The notes: generated by a model from the letters alone, not told the origin. Shown: positions 9,619 to 19,185, counted from the first letter of the stretch. The stretch is 64,000 nucleotides of DNA from Pyrinomonas sp040289685 (GCF_040289685.1 NZ_PSLQ01000009.1:8534-72533), one strand, 5' to 3'. Made by a program: numbers and translations.

Positions 9619-9683
9619 CTTCTCTCTCGCCCTCTTCTTTGAGCTTTTCGCTCTCCGCTGAGCTCGAACTCCAAATCAAGCTT

Positions 9684-10754
9684 CTATTTCGTTTCGCTAA
9701 CGAACTTGCCGTACTGCTCTTCGACCTGTTGCGGGCTGACGGGACCGGAAAATATCAGCACGCGATGGCGAAAGGTCACGGACTGACCAGGTTCGAGAGC
9801 GAAGTTCAACTTTTCGCGCCCTCGGCTGAAGACTCCTTGCCCGAGCGGGTTGGCGGCGAAAAGCCCGTAGCCGCGCGCGTGCCAGTAAGTCGGATGGCCG
9901 ACGTTCTTCGGGTGGTCCAGAATCGCCAGCGTCACCTCCTCGTTGCCGATCTTTCCGCTGAGCATGGTCCAACGCGCGCGCGTCCCCCAAACGGCATCTC
10001 CCGCCAACCCCTCGCTACTGCGATAGAGGCCGGTCACGCCGGCGTTGTTCATCGCGGGGACCGTGGTCGCTCGACCGCTCGCATCGGTGAAGGTCGTCGG
10101 TTCATTCGACGGTTGCTCTAGCTGGCGAGCGACGCGAATGCCGAGCAATCCTTCTTTGTTATCCCGAAACAGAACGCGCCGGTCGAGCGCCGTCAACGTC
10201 GTCCGCCGTTCGACGGTGCGCAAGCGCGGCTCCGCGTAGAAGACGAACGTCGTGCGTTCGCGCAAGATGGGCGCGCCATCGGGCATGATCCAGTCCATTT
10301 CGACTTCGAGTTCGCCGCGCCCAACACCGTTTTCGGCGCGCACAATGCGCCGGTGGACGATGCTCCCCATTCGCCTCTGCTCCTCTGGCGGAAGGGCCGA
10401 CGAGTTGTTCCAGAAGTCCACACCGTTGACATCGCCGTAGTTGAACCACAAGCCAACGTGGTGCGGATGGTCTACGCGCTCGCCGGGCCGCGGATCGAGC
10501 GGAAAGCCGCGCGTCACTAGCGTGCCCGAAGCGGTGCGCAGTGGATAGAGAACCGGCTTGCGCAGCGTCGCGGGCCAGATGTACGAGGTGAAGGGCTGCC
10601 CATCAATCAGCACATCCACGCGCCGCTCGCTCTCGCGCGGCACGATGACGACACGAGGCTTCCTCTGCGCGGAAGCAGCGAAGATCAAGCTCGCGCAGAA
10701 AGCGAACGCGATCACGACCGACGCACGCGCTCGAATGAATTCTTTTTCCGACAT
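9684..10754 (-). CDS. DUF6807 (PmoA-like) exported protein
   Basis: 356 residues with a signal peptide (hydrophobic stretch ending in FAASAQ). The body matches DUF6807, often called PmoA family: DGQPFTSYIWPATLRKPVLYP, then ERVDHPHHVGLWFNYGDVNG, a conserved histidine-rich segment. Genes of this family commonly sit beside Gfo/Idh/MocA dehydrogenases and sugar permeases in Acidobacteria and Planctomycetes, as here. The biochemical function is not established. It lies 22 bases downstream of a Gfo/Idh/MocA gene, so they are probably co-transcribed. Confidence 0.8.
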   Translation of the reverse strand: MSEKEFIRARASVVIAFAFCASLIFAASAQRKPRVVIVPRESERRVDVLIDGQPFTSYIWPATLRKPVLYPLRTASGTLVTRGFPLDPRPGERVDHPHHVGLWFNYGDVNGVDFWNNSSALPPEEQRRMGSIVHRRIVRAENGVGRGELEVEMDWIMPDGAPILRERTTFVFYAEPRLRTVERRTTLTALDRRVLFRDNKEGLLGIRVARQLEQPSNEPTTFTDASGRATTVPAMNNAGVTGLYRSSEGLAGDAVWGTRARWTMLSGKIGNEEVTLAILDHPKNVGHPTYWHARGYGLFAANPLGQGVFSRGREKLNFALEPGQSVTFRHRVLIFSGPVSPQQVEEQYGKFVSETK

Positions 10755-10776
10755 CGACTTCTCTCTCCGAAGCTTT

Positions 10777-12150
10777 TCAGCCTGTGACGACCTCTTGTTT
10801 TCCGTCGTCGAAGGTGACGCGCTTTCCTGTGTGCAACGCGGCGATCGTCATGCAGAGCGCGACCGAATGGTTGTAGCCAGCGTGGATATCGGCGTTGGGC
10901 GTCCTCCTGCTGCGCACGCATTCCATCCAATTACGCATGTGCGCCGAAGTGAGCGAATCGGCCCCCGTGTTGGCCGCCGTCTCGGCGCGCGCCGCTTGTC
11001 GCTCTTCAACGAGCGACATCTCCGGCAGCAGATTTGGTTTCATCCCCATTGGGCGCGCGTAGCGCTCTTCCAACCCCCCTTCGGGCGAGACCTTGTTGGT
11101 GTCGAGGTTGAGCGTGCCGGCATTGGAATAGTAGATCTCCTTGGTTCCACCAGCCGAGTTGGTTTGACGCGAAGAGTAGACAACCTGAAAGCCCTTCGAC
11201 GGATCATCAAACGGACCGTAATCGAAGACCGCCGTCATCGTGTCGAAGTTCGTGCGCCCATCGCGCCACATGTAGATGCCACCGTTAGCGACCACCGACC
11301 GCGGGCGCGACAGCCCCGTAAACCAATGCACGGTGTCGATCTGGTGCACCATCCACTGATCCGGAATGCCTGATGAGTAGGGCCAGAAGAGACGAAACTC
11401 AATGTACTTACGCGGATCCCACGTAGGCTTACGCCCGTTCTCTTTGCGATTGAGCACGAACCGGTCCCAATCCGTATCCTCGCGTCGGATCGCTTGCACC
11501 AAGTTGGGGCGCCGCCATCTGCCGGGCTGATTGACGTTCCACGTCATCTCGACCATGACGATGGGACCGAACTTGCCCGAACGGATGAATTCGTTGGCGC
11601 GCATGTAGTTGCTGCCCGAACGCCGTTGCGTGCCGATCTGCACGATGCGCCGCGTCTCTTCGACGGCGCGCAAGATCGCCCGCGCATCTTCCATCGTGTT
11701 GGCGAGCGGTTTCTCGATGTACGCATCGCGTCCGGCGCGCACCGCTTCCACGCCGTGCAAGGCGTGTTGAAAGTCAGCCGTCGCGATGATCACCGCATCC
11801 ACTTCCTTGCGGTCGTATAGTTCATCGTTGTTGCGCGCGCGAAAAATATCCAACGGCGGCAGCCCAGCCCGCGCGCGCTGCTCGCCGATGAAAGCGGCGC
11901 CCTCTTCGCGCCGCCGATTCCAGATATCGGAGACGGCGACCAGATCGAAGTTGAGTTCCTTGGCGTGCTGCAAAAAGGCCGGGATGAGCGCATCTTTGGC
12001 GCGGTCCGAAAAACCGACGATGCCGACGCGCACGCGATCGTTGGCGCCGAGAATGCGCGCATAGCTGGCGGCGCTTGAAGTGAGCGCCAAGCCTGCGGCG
12101 CCCAACGCCGCGCTCTTGATGAAGTCTCGACGCGATCTTTGGTCCTTCAT
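10777..12150 (-). CDS. Tat-exported Gfo/Idh/MocA-family dehydrogenase
   Basis: 457 residues. The N-terminus has a twin-arginine signal (SRRDFIKSAALGAAG) followed by a Rossmann domain (VRVGIVGFSDRAKDALIPAF) and the catalytic-lysine motif YIEKPLANTMED. The C-terminal half has the typical beta-sheet domain with a GTKEIYYSNAGTLNL stretch. Periplasmic members oxidise or reduce sugar moieties with a tightly bound NAD(P), for example in glycosidase-like pathways. GGAGG precedes the ATG. It is transcribed with the DUF6807 gene and next to a second exported paralogue. Confidence 0.87.
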   Translation of the reverse strand: MKDQRSRRDFIKSAALGAAGLALTSSAASYARILGANDRVRVGIVGFSDRAKDALIPAFLQHAKELNFDLVAVSDIWNRRREEGAAFIGEQRARAGLPPLDIFRARNNDELYDRKEVDAVIIATADFQHALHGVEAVRAGRDAYIEKPLANTMEDARAILRAVEETRRIVQIGTQRRSGSNYMRANEFIRSGKFGPIVMVEMTWNVNQPGRWRRPNLVQAIRREDTDWDRFVLNRKENGRKPTWDPRKYIEFRLFWPYSSGIPDQWMVHQIDTVHWFTGLSRPRSVVANGGIYMWRDGRTNFDTMTAVFDYGPFDDPSKGFQVVYSSRQTNSAGGTKEIYYSNAGTLNLDTNKVSPEGGLEERYARPMGMKPNLLPEMSLVEERQAARAETAANTGADSLTSAHMRNWMECVRSRRTPNADIHAGYNHSVALCMTIAALHTGKRVTFDDGKQEVVTG

Positions 12151-12281
12151 GGCGGTTCCTCCTTACAAGGATCATCGAAGTCAACGAACTGGCCCACTTT
12201 CTGGCCCACTTTCGCCCGTGAAGCGTTTTGGTTCTTTCTTTGAACAAACTCTCTGAAGCGACCAACTCGCCCGGTGTCGCG

Positions 12282-13514
12282 TCACGCCTTGACGTAATCA
12301 GCGACGCGCAGGCGCTTTCCTTTCTCGATAGCCTCGTTCGCCAGATGAACGCAAATGGACGAAGCCCACCCGACGCGCTCGTCGGCGAACGGACGGCTCT
12401 GCCGACGCAATGAATCAATGAAAGCTTGGCAAGCCATGAAGTTCGGGTTGCCCGCGGCGGTCTCCGGGACTTTGATCGGCGCGCCCGGTCCGCGATACGG
12501 CATGTCGCCGCGAACGCTGTAACTGGCACCGGTGCGCACCCCGCGCTCGACCACCTCGGAAGAGTTCAAATTCGGCGGCAAGGGGCGGTTTCGTTCGTAG
12601 TAGAAGGTGCCATCTTCCAGCGTCAGTTCGACGCTCCCGCCGCTGCCGTAAACCCATATCTGGTAACCGACCTTGTGGTTGTTGAGAAGCGAACTGAAGG
12701 TGAAAGTGCGACCGCCCGGATAGCGAAAGACGACCTCGATGTTGTCCCAAACTTCGCGACCATCCTTGTAGAAATCTATGCCGCCGCTTCCCACCACCGT
12801 TTCTGGGAGCGCGCCGAAGAGCCAGTTGGCGAAATCCACGTGGTGCGAGCCGAGTTCAGCCATCAGGCCACCCGAATAAGCGCGATACATACGCCAGTTG
12901 ATCAACCGCTCGTACTTCGGCTCGGGCACAGGCCGGCGCCATGTGCTGTTGCGATGCCAGTAGCCGAAGATATGCGTCGGCTGACCGATCTCGCCCGCGC
13001 GTATCCTGTCCAACGCTTCGCGATACCAAGAAGCGTAGCGGTACTGGTGGCCCACCTGATAGAGCTTGCCCGTGTGACGCACGGTCTCGACGATGCGGTT
13101 CGATTGTTCGATGTCGTAGGCCATCGTCTTTTCGCCATAGACGTGGCGACCGCTGTCGAGCGCGGCGATCACATGCTCGGCATGCAGGTGAAGCGGCGTC
13201 GCGACGACGACCGCATCGACATCGCGCGCCTGATCGAGCAACCGTCGATAATCGCCGTAGGTCGCCACGCTGCGCCCGATGATCTTTTGCGCTTGCCCAA
13301 AGCGCGGCTCATAAACGTCACACAGCGCGCGTATTTCGACGCCCGGCAGACGCAAAAAGTAACGCATCAACTCTTGCCCGCGACTTCCCGCGCCGATGAT
13401 GGCCAAGCCGATGCGTTCCGAGGGCGGCAAACGCTTTGGCCCCCCAAGCAGGACGGTGGAGCCAGCGCCAACCGCTCCCGCAGATGCGATTTTGAAGAAA
13501 CTTCTTCTGTCCAC
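12282..13514 (-). CDS. Second exported Gfo/Idh/MocA-family dehydrogenase
   Basis: 410 residues from a GTG start. A Tat-like signal (DRRSFFKIASAGAVGAGS) leads into a Rossmann domain (GLAIIGAGSRGQELMRYFL) and a lysine motif in which the usual EKP is EKT (HVYGEKTMAYDIEQ). The C-terminal half contains the HVDFANWLFGALPETV segment typical of sugar-binding members. It is only distantly related to its neighbour, so the two may act at successive steps on the same sugar. The upstream spacer (12190-12213) carries a 12-base unit TGGCCCACTTTC twice in tandem, between this gene's end and the neighbour's start. Confidence 0.85.
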   Translation of the reverse strand: MDRRSFFKIASAGAVGAGSTVLLGGPKRLPPSERIGLAIIGAGSRGQELMRYFLRLPGVEIRALCDVYEPRFGQAQKIIGRSVATYGDYRRLLDQARDVDAVVVATPLHLHAEHVIAALDSGRHVYGEKTMAYDIEQSNRIVETVRHTGKLYQVGHQYRYASWYREALDRIRAGEIGQPTHIFGYWHRNSTWRRPVPEPKYERLINWRMYRAYSGGLMAELGSHHVDFANWLFGALPETVVGSGGIDFYKDGREVWDNIEVVFRYPGGRTFTFSSLLNNHKVGYQIWVYGSGGSVELTLEDGTFYYERNRPLPPNLNSSEVVERGVRTGASYSVRGDMPYRGPGAPIKVPETAAGNPNFMACQAFIDSLRRQSRPFADERVGWASSICVHLANEAIEKGKRLRVADYVKA

Positions 13515-13825
13515 TTCCGTGCAGATGAACTAGCTTCGCTCTTCGAAGATGGGCATCGCTTCGCGCCGCGCCTCGCGCAACGCGGCCACCAAGGCGGCCA
13601 AAGAACAACGACCTTCGGGCGAGGTATTTTGTTCATCGTTCTCCCAAAATGTCAACCCCGAACGGTGACAGGCTTGGACGATACGATCTACGAACCTCTC
13701 TCTCAAAAGCGTCCACCTCTAAGTCGCGCATCGCGCCTCTTGCGCCAACAAAGGCGGCAGATGAAAGAACGCGTCCCTTTGTCGAGCGTCCGACATTGAA
13801 GCTCAACGCCATGCTCCTTCTTGCA
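13515..13825. other. Intergenic region before the dehydrogenase gene
   Basis: 311 bases between the end of apbE and the start of the dehydrogenase gene, both on the minus strand. The promoter of the 13.5-8.3 kb gene group should be here, but I see no clear consensus. No plausible coding frame. Confidence 0.5.
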
Positions 13826-14746
13826 TCACGCGCTCGCTTCGCGCCAATAAAACCGCGTCACGTCCATTCCCTCAGCGACTATCAAAGCGGCGGCCCTCGC
13901 CATCTCGAGCAATGCGGGCGCGTGTGTCGGCCCGAGAACAAAGAGCGCTGTGGAGAGGGCTTCCGCATCGGTCGCGTTCGCCGCCACCACAGTGGTCTGC
14001 AACATCCCTTGAACGGGCCAGCCGGTGCGCGGATCCAAGATGTGACAGTAGGTCTTCCCTTCTGCGCGGAAGAACTTCTCGTAGCTCCCCGAAGTCGACA
14101 CAGCGCCATCGCGCACCGAGATCGTCGAGATCGTGCTCTCATCGAACGGATGGGGCACGCGCACCGTCCAAGCCGTTTTGCCTAAAGGCGCGCCAAGAGC
14201 ACATATGCTGCTGCGTCCGGCAACGAGCAATGCTGAAGAGACACCATGCTCGCGCCACAGATCAGCCACTTGATCGAGCGCATAACCCTTGCCGATGCCG
14301 CCGAGATCGAGTTCGACGGCGGGCGAAGCGAAACCAACGGCGCGCGTCTCCTCATCGAGCAAGAGAAGGTCCCAACCGGCCTGTGCCGCGGCGATCTCTT
14401 CAGCCGAGGGCAGGCGCCCTTGTTGCCGGGAAAAGCCCCACGTCTGCATCAAGCGTCCAACCGTGATGTCGAAAGCGCCGTCGGTTAAACGCCCGTATTC
14501 ACGCGCGCGTCGAAGCAGCGCGAACGTCTCAGGATCAGTGACTACCCAAACGGCACGCGCTTCACGGTTGAGCCGTGCGATCTCGCTCGTCGTCTTTCGA
14601 TTGCTCAACGTCGCCTCGAGCCGTTCGATTTCGTCGAAAGCGAGTTCGAAAAGATCTCGCGCTTGGCTCGAACTCTCGGCGTAAAGGTAAAGGTCGAAGA
14701 TCGTGCCCATGCCTGGGCGTGACTCGTGATAAAGTTCGGCAACCAT
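13826..14746 (-). CDS. apbE: FAD:protein FMN transferase
   Basis: 306 residues from ATG 14746; a TTG further upstream would add 11 residues. Family features in order: MGTIFDLYLYAESS at the start, LEATLSNRKTTSEIARLN, LTDGAFDITVGRLMQTWGF, the VELDLGGIGKGYALD segment, and the metal/FAD region around YCHILDPRTGWPVQG and ATDAEALSTALFVLG. ApbE attaches FMN from FAD to a Thr/Ser of target proteins such as NqrB, RnfG or other exported flavoproteins. No lipoprotein signal is evident, unlike many family members. No obvious flavinylated target lies next to it. Confidence 0.9.
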   Translation of the reverse strand: MVAELYHESRPGMGTIFDLYLYAESSSQARDLFELAFDEIERLEATLSNRKTTSEIARLNREARAVWVVTDPETFALLRRAREYGRLTDGAFDITVGRLMQTWGFSRQQGRLPSAEEIAAAQAGWDLLLLDEETRAVGFASPAVELDLGGIGKGYALDQVADLWREHGVSSALLVAGRSSICALGAPLGKTAWTVRVPHPFDESTISTISVRDGAVSTSGSYEKFFRAEGKTYCHILDPRTGWPVQGMLQTTVVAANATDAEALSTALFVLGPTHAPALLEMARAAALIVAEGMDVTRFYWREASA

Positions 14747-14943
14747 CGTCTCTTTCGCGCTTGGCGCGAGGCAACGCAACGCCGTCGATTGTAGCGCCAG
14801 AGGCGACGCGCAAGAAAGGCTTCTCAGTCTGTTTTCGCGCCAGTCGGGCGCAGGGCATCAAGCGGTCCTGCTGCGGAGCCGAACCTCGACAGCATGCTCA
14901 GCCGAGGAGCGACCGATTTTGAGTCATTTGTGAACAAATCGGT

Positions 14944-14972
14944 TTGGCGCGCGCCCACCCGTCTGTTAAAAT
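14944..14972 (+). promoter_or_regulatory. Sigma-70-type promoter upstream of the Gfo/Idh/MocA-SDR pair
   Basis: TTGGCG (14944-14949), a 17-base spacer and TAAAAT (14967-14972), about 90 bases before the next plus-strand gene. This is the best promoter-like match in the divergent spacer 14747-15064. Confidence 0.5.
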
Positions 14973-15064
14973 CCCAGTTCGGGAATGAAGAGAGCGGCCC
15001 ACCGCGTTAGCGAATAGCAGTTCAGAGAACGGCGGAAGACGTTTCATTCGGGAGAAAGAAAGGA

Positions 15065-16111
15065 ATGGTCCACCGCGTCGGGATCATCGGCGGAGGCAAC
15101 ATCAGCGAAACGCACGTACGCGCGGCCCAAACCGTTGCGGACGTGCAGGTCGCGGCCATTTACGGGCAGGCGCGCGAGCGCGTGCATCGTTTGGCGGAGA
15201 GTTGCGGCGCCCGCGCTTACAATGACTTGAACGCTTTTTTCGATCGCGAACAGCTCGACGTGGTGCTCATCGGCAGCCCATCGGGTTTGCACGCAACGCA
15301 CGGAATCGAAGCGGCGCGCCGCGGCATCCATGTTCTCGTCGAAAAGCCGCTCGACATCAGCACGGCGCGCGCCGATCAACTCATCGCCGAGTGCGAGCGA
15401 AACGGCGTTCAACTCGGCGTCTTTTTTCAAGACCGCGCGACGCCGGATTTCTGCCGCCTCAAGGAGATGATCGAACGAGGCGAATTGGGCAGGCTACTGC
15501 TCGCGTCGGGTCGCGTCAAGTGGTATCGCCCGCCCGAGTACTACGCACACTCGCGTTGGCGCGGCACTTGGGCGCTGGATGGCGGCGGCGCTTTGATCAA
15601 CCAAGCGATTCACACGGTCGATCTGCTTTTGTGGTTGGTCGGTCCAGTGGCGCGCGTATATGCGCGCCACGCGACGCTGCTGCATGACATCGAGGTGGAA
15701 GACACGTTGGTCGCCACGCTGGAGTTCGCCTCCGGCGCGCTCGGCACGTTGGAAGCGGCGACGTCGGTCTATCCGGGTTATCCGCGCCGCGTCGAGATCA
15801 CAGGCAGTCAAGGGACGGTGATCATCGAGCAAAGCAGCGTCACCGCTGCGCATCTGCGCGCCGGTTCTCAGAGCTGGGCGGCGAACGAGCTGAGTTCAGG
15901 GAGCGCGACGTCGCCGGTGGTTGCTGATGCGAGCGGCCATCGGAGAGTTCTGGAAGACTTCCTGCGCGCGGTGGAGACAGGCGGGCGTCCTTGTTGCGAC
16001 GGGCGCGAAGGACGCCGCAGCTTGGAATTGGTCGAAGCGCTCTATTTTGCTGCGCGTACCGGTCAGCCGGTTTCGCTCGTCGACAGGAGCGCTCAACACA
16101 GTGCGAGCTGA
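15065..16111 (+). CDS. Gfo/Idh/MocA-family oxidoreductase (cytosolic)
   Basis: 348 residues with no signal peptide. Rossmann motif GIIGGGNISETHVRAA, catalytic-lysine motif VLVEKPLDISTAR, and a C-terminal domain with GGGALINQAIHTVDLLLWLVG, where the histidine is the usual catalytic partner. It resembles inositol- or glucose-dehydrogenase-like enzymes. GAAAGGA lies just upstream of the ATG. A short-chain dehydrogenase follows after 28 bases, so the two probably act on related sugars. Specific substrate unknown. Confidence 0.88.
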   Translation: MVHRVGIIGGGNISETHVRAAQTVADVQVAAIYGQARERVHRLAESCGARAYNDLNAFFDREQLDVVLIGSPSGLHATHGIEAARRGIHVLVEKPLDISTARADQLIAECERNGVQLGVFFQDRATPDFCRLKEMIERGELGRLLLASGRVKWYRPPEYYAHSRWRGTWALDGGGALINQAIHTVDLLLWLVGPVARVYARHATLLHDIEVEDTLVATLEFASGALGTLEAATSVYPGYPRRVEITGSQGTVIIEQSSVTAAHLRAGSQSWAANELSSGSATSPVVADASGHRRVLEDFLRAVETGGRPCCDGREGRRSLELVEALYFAARTGQPVSLVDRSAQHSAS

Positions 16112-16139
16112 ATCGGGTTTGGAAGAGAGAGCGAACTTC

Positions 16140-16916
16140 ATGGTGTACCGCAAACTGGATCTTACGGGCAAGTTGGCCGTCGTCATCGGCGGCACCTCTG
16201 GAATCGGCTTAGCGCTCGCTTGCGGGTTGGCCGAAGCCGGAGCGGACGTGATCGCTTCTTCGCGTCGCGTTGAACAGGTCGAGCATGCGGCGCGCGAGAT
16301 CGAAGCGCGCGGACGCCGAACTTTGCGCGCGACTTCGGATGTCACCGATCGCGCATCGTTGCAAAGGCTCTTGGATGATGCATTGAGCGCCTTCGGTCAA
16401 GTGGATATCCTGGTCAACTGCGCCGGACGCACCAAACGCGCGCCCACCATAGATTTTGCGGAAGAGGATTGGAACGCTATCCTCGACACGAACCTGACGG
16501 GGACCTTGCGCGCGTGCCAGATCTTCGGGCGTCATATGATCGAACGCCGCTACGGACGGATCATCAACATCGCGTCGCTTTCGACCTTTGTCGCGCTCTA
16601 CGAAGTGGCCGCCTATTCGGCGAGCAAGGCCGCCGTTGGAAGCCTGACCAAATCGCTGGCTATCGAGTGGGCGCGGTACGGCGTGACGGTGAACGCCATC
16701 GCGCCCGGAGTCTTTCGCACGCCGCTCAACGAACACCTGCTCGACAACACGGAGCGCGGGCGCGAATTCCTGCTGCGCACGCCGCTGGGCCGGTTCGGTC
16801 ACGTCGAGGAGCTGGTTGGCGCAGCGGTGCTGCTCGCCTCGGACAGCGCAAGTTACATCACGGGCGAGATCATCGTCGTCGATGGCGGTTTTCTCGCTTC
16901 GGGAGTGAATCACTGA
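16140..16916 (+). CDS. Short-chain dehydrogenase/reductase (KduD/gluconate dehydrogenase-like)
   Basis: 258 residues, a classical SDR. NAD(P) motif GGTSGIG near residue 18, NCAGRTKRAP (NAG motif), the catalytic Ser of IASLSTFVAL and the Tyr-x3-Lys of AYSASKAAVG, and the C-terminal GEIIVVDGGF. Close in pattern to 2-deoxy-gluconate/gluconate 5-dehydrogenases. Together with the preceding Gfo/Idh/MocA enzyme and the ExuT-like transporter nearby, this suggests breakdown of a sugar acid, but that is inference from context. Confidence 0.88.
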   Translation: MVYRKLDLTGKLAVVIGGTSGIGLALACGLAEAGADVIASSRRVEQVEHAAREIEARGRRTLRATSDVTDRASLQRLLDDALSAFGQVDILVNCAGRTKRAPTIDFAEEDWNAILDTNLTGTLRACQIFGRHMIERRYGRIINIASLSTFVALYEVAAYSASKAAVGSLTKSLAIEWARYGVTVNAIAPGVFRTPLNEHLLDNTERGREFLLRTPLGRFGHVEELVGAAVLLASDSASYITGEIIVVDGGFLASGVNH

Positions 16917-17253
16917 AGCGTGAACACAAGATCCGTTGACGATCGCCTTCGTCTTGCAGCGAGATGAACGGCCACCGACGCGCGCTTGAAGGCGAATTAT
17001 CTTGAGTGTTCGACGAGATCCGCACGGAGAGCTTCCGATGACGCTTGTGCGCGCCGGGGCGCATACTCGTCAGCCGCCTGTGAGCAACTGAACTCGCCCC
17101 AGTGCGCGCGCCCGGCATCTTCTGGCGTGGCGGCTCTTCGTCGCACATTGCGCACAGATGGGTGCATAAAGACGCGCTCGCAGCTGGCATCTTCTGCCGT
17201 TGGTGTGGCATCCTTGTCTGCTTGCAAGTCTTTTCGTTATTTTCATTGTTTTT
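16917..17253. other. Intergenic region
   Basis: 337 bases without a recognisable gene. It becomes AT-rich just before the next gene (about 17215-17270). An imperfect direct repeat built on GGCATCTTCTG occurs near 17112 and 17187. No clear promoter. Confidence 0.4.
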
Positions 17254-18648
17254 ATGGCAAGCTTTTGGCTCAACTTTTTCTGCGCGGCGTTGTTGCTTTT
17301 TCAAGGCGCGAGCGGGGCGCAAACATCTCCAGACGCTTCGCGCACGGTGACGCCGCGGCAGGCCGGACAGCTCAACCTTGGCGAATACGGCGTCGTCATC
17401 GAACCCGATGCGCGCTTGATCGTCATGATGGCTGCGCTGGAAGCCGCCGGATTCGATCCTGAACCGAACGCGCCGGCACCGTTTCGCGCGACCGTGCGCC
17501 GTGACTTAGCTGGACTTGACCCCGACCTGCGCGCGCGCCTTCGACGGTTCTACCAACGGCACGAACTGCCGTCGCCAGCAACGCTCGCCGAACAAGCGGC
17601 GCGTTACGTGTCGTTGGCGCTTGTGCTCGGTGGTCCACCGGGCTTCGATTCGCCGGAACGAACCGAAGATCTCCCCGCGGCAGTGCTTGAGATTCTGGAT
17701 TTCGCGCCGCTGCTACGCGAGTTCTATCAGCGTTCTAACATCGCCGAGAACATGCCGAACTACTTGCGCGCTCATCGCGCAGCGGCGGACCAACTGCGTC
17801 CCTCCACGGCGGAGATGGTCCGGTTCATCCTCTCCTACCTTCACACCCGTCCCGTGACCGAAACGGTCGAGCGCGTCCCCGTTTCGCCCCAACCGGGCAA
17901 AGAGGGCAAAGAGAAGGATAAAAGGGCTGGGCCAGCCTTCACGCTGCGCGCGCGTCCGCGCCGTTTTCACGTCATCCCAGACCTACTGGCGGCGCCGGGA
18001 ACGATCAACTTTCGCGTGATCGCCGACGATTACTACGCCATCATTCCGTACAACACCGATCCCGTATCATCGGAATTGCGGCGCGCTTACCTTCAGTTCG
18101 TGATCGACCCGTTGGTGGTCCGCTTCAACCGTGACATCGCCGCACGCCGTGATGCACTCAAACAACTCGTCGACGCGCGCCCCAACGCGAACAACGCGCC
18201 GGCACCTGATCTGTTCTTCGCCGTCGCCCGTTCATTGGTCGTCGCCGCCGATGCGCGCATGAGCGAGCTGCTCAAACTCGCCGCGCTCCAACAGGAGCTG
18301 GGCCAGCGTTACAAACGCGCAGCCACGGTAGCCGAGCAGCAAACCATCCGCGAAGAGGCCGAGCGACGGCGCGCCGCCATTGAAGACGAGACCACAATGC
18401 AACTGGCCGAGGCTTACGAACGCGGCGCGGTGCTCGCCTTCTACTTCATGGAGCGCTTGCGCGGCATAGAAACCTCTGGGTTCGACATCGCCAATTTCTT
18501 CTCGGACATGATCGCGTCGTTCGATCCGCAACGCGAAGCGCGCCGTCCGGCTGAATACCGTGCCGCGAGCGCGTCGCCGCACGCCGCGCCGAGACGGTGC
18601 GCGCCAGCGACGCAGAGACGACAGAAACGGCCCGGCGCGCGACGTTGA
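17254..18648 (+). CDS. Exported protein of unknown function, N-terminal part of a frameshifted gene
   Basis: 464 residues in this frame. A signal peptide (ASFWLNFFCAALLLFQGASGA) is followed by a largely helical body with no domain I recognise; segments such as GEYGVVIEPDARLIVMMAALE and TINFRVIADDYYAIIPYNTD look like the insoluble-lipoprotein/peptidase-like proteins seen in Acidobacteria, but I cannot name it. A basic, charged linker (about residues 225-240) separates two halves. Near 18558 the protein-like character moves to the -1 frame, where it continues into the next entry; the last 30 residues here (Ala, Pro, Arg-rich) look like out-of-frame sequence. ATG 17254 chosen because it gives a clean signal peptide; a GTG at 17200 is in frame. 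Confidence 0.65.
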   Translation: MASFWLNFFCAALLLFQGASGAQTSPDASRTVTPRQAGQLNLGEYGVVIEPDARLIVMMAALEAAGFDPEPNAPAPFRATVRRDLAGLDPDLRARLRRFYQRHELPSPATLAEQAARYVSLALVLGGPPGFDSPERTEDLPAAVLEILDFAPLLREFYQRSNIAENMPNYLRAHRAAADQLRPSTAEMVRFILSYLHTRPVTETVERVPVSPQPGKEGKEKDKRAGPAFTLRARPRRFHVIPDLLAAPGTINFRVIADDYYAIIPYNTDPVSSELRRAYLQFVIDPLVVRFNRDIAARRDALKQLVDARPNANNAPAPDLFFAVARSLVVAADARMSELLKLAALQQELGQRYKRAATVAEQQTIREEAERRRAAIEDETTMQLAEAYERGAVLAFYFMERLRGIETSGFDIANFFSDMIASFDPQREARRPAEYRAASASPHAAPRRCAPATQRRQKRPGARR

Positions 18649-19073
18649 TCAAGAACCTCGCCGAGATAGATGAGCTTCTTCGCCTGCGCAACTATGTGGC
18701 CGCCGAAGCGCGCCTCAAACAGATGTTGAAAGAACATCCTGATGAGCCACGCATCTACTTCGCCTTGGCGCAGGCGGCGAGTTTATCGGCGAAAGACGCT
18801 ACGGATGAAGAGGTGCTCGCCGAACGGCTCAACCGCGCCCTTGAAAATTACCGCTCAGCAGTGAAGCGCGCTTTGCCGGAAAGGGACGCGGCACTGCTAT
18901 CGCGCGCGCACACGGCAATGGGACGCATCCTTGCGTTTCTTGAACGCGACGCGGAAGCCCTGCGCGAATTCGAAGCGGCGATCAAGCTGGGTCAAGTCGT
19001 CGGCGGAGCTTACCAAGAGGCGCTTGCGGCGCGGGACAACCTTTTAGCCAAGAAGAAGAGCGCGGCGCCCTGA
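18597..19073 (+). CDS. TPR-like C-terminal part of the same frameshifted gene
   Basis: 158 residues from a GTG, overlapping the previous frame by 52 bases with a -1 offset. It is helical with TPR-like repeats (LIKNLAEIDELLRLRNYVAA, then DEPRIYFALAQAASLSAKDA and AHTAMGRILAFLERDAEALR). Upstream of the GTG this frame already reads as a natural continuation (ERVAARRAETV) back to a stop at 18552, which suggests that one base is missing and that this is the C-terminal end of one longer exported protein. No ribosome site supports an independent start. Confidence 0.6.
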   Translation: MRASDAETTETARRATLIKNLAEIDELLRLRNYVAAEARLKQMLKEHPDEPRIYFALAQAASLSAKDATDEEVLAERLNRALENYRSAVKRALPERDAALLSRAHTAMGRILAFLERDAEALREFEAAIKLGQVVGGAYQEALAARDNLLAKKKSAAP

Positions 19074-19185
19074 CCGATCGCGCTCTTCACCTCGGCCTGC
19101 AAAGACAATCCGGTGTTGTGCGCTCCATCGTTCGAGAACGAGCGCGCATGAGTGCGCCAGCGTGCGCTCGTGGTCCGCTTAAAAA

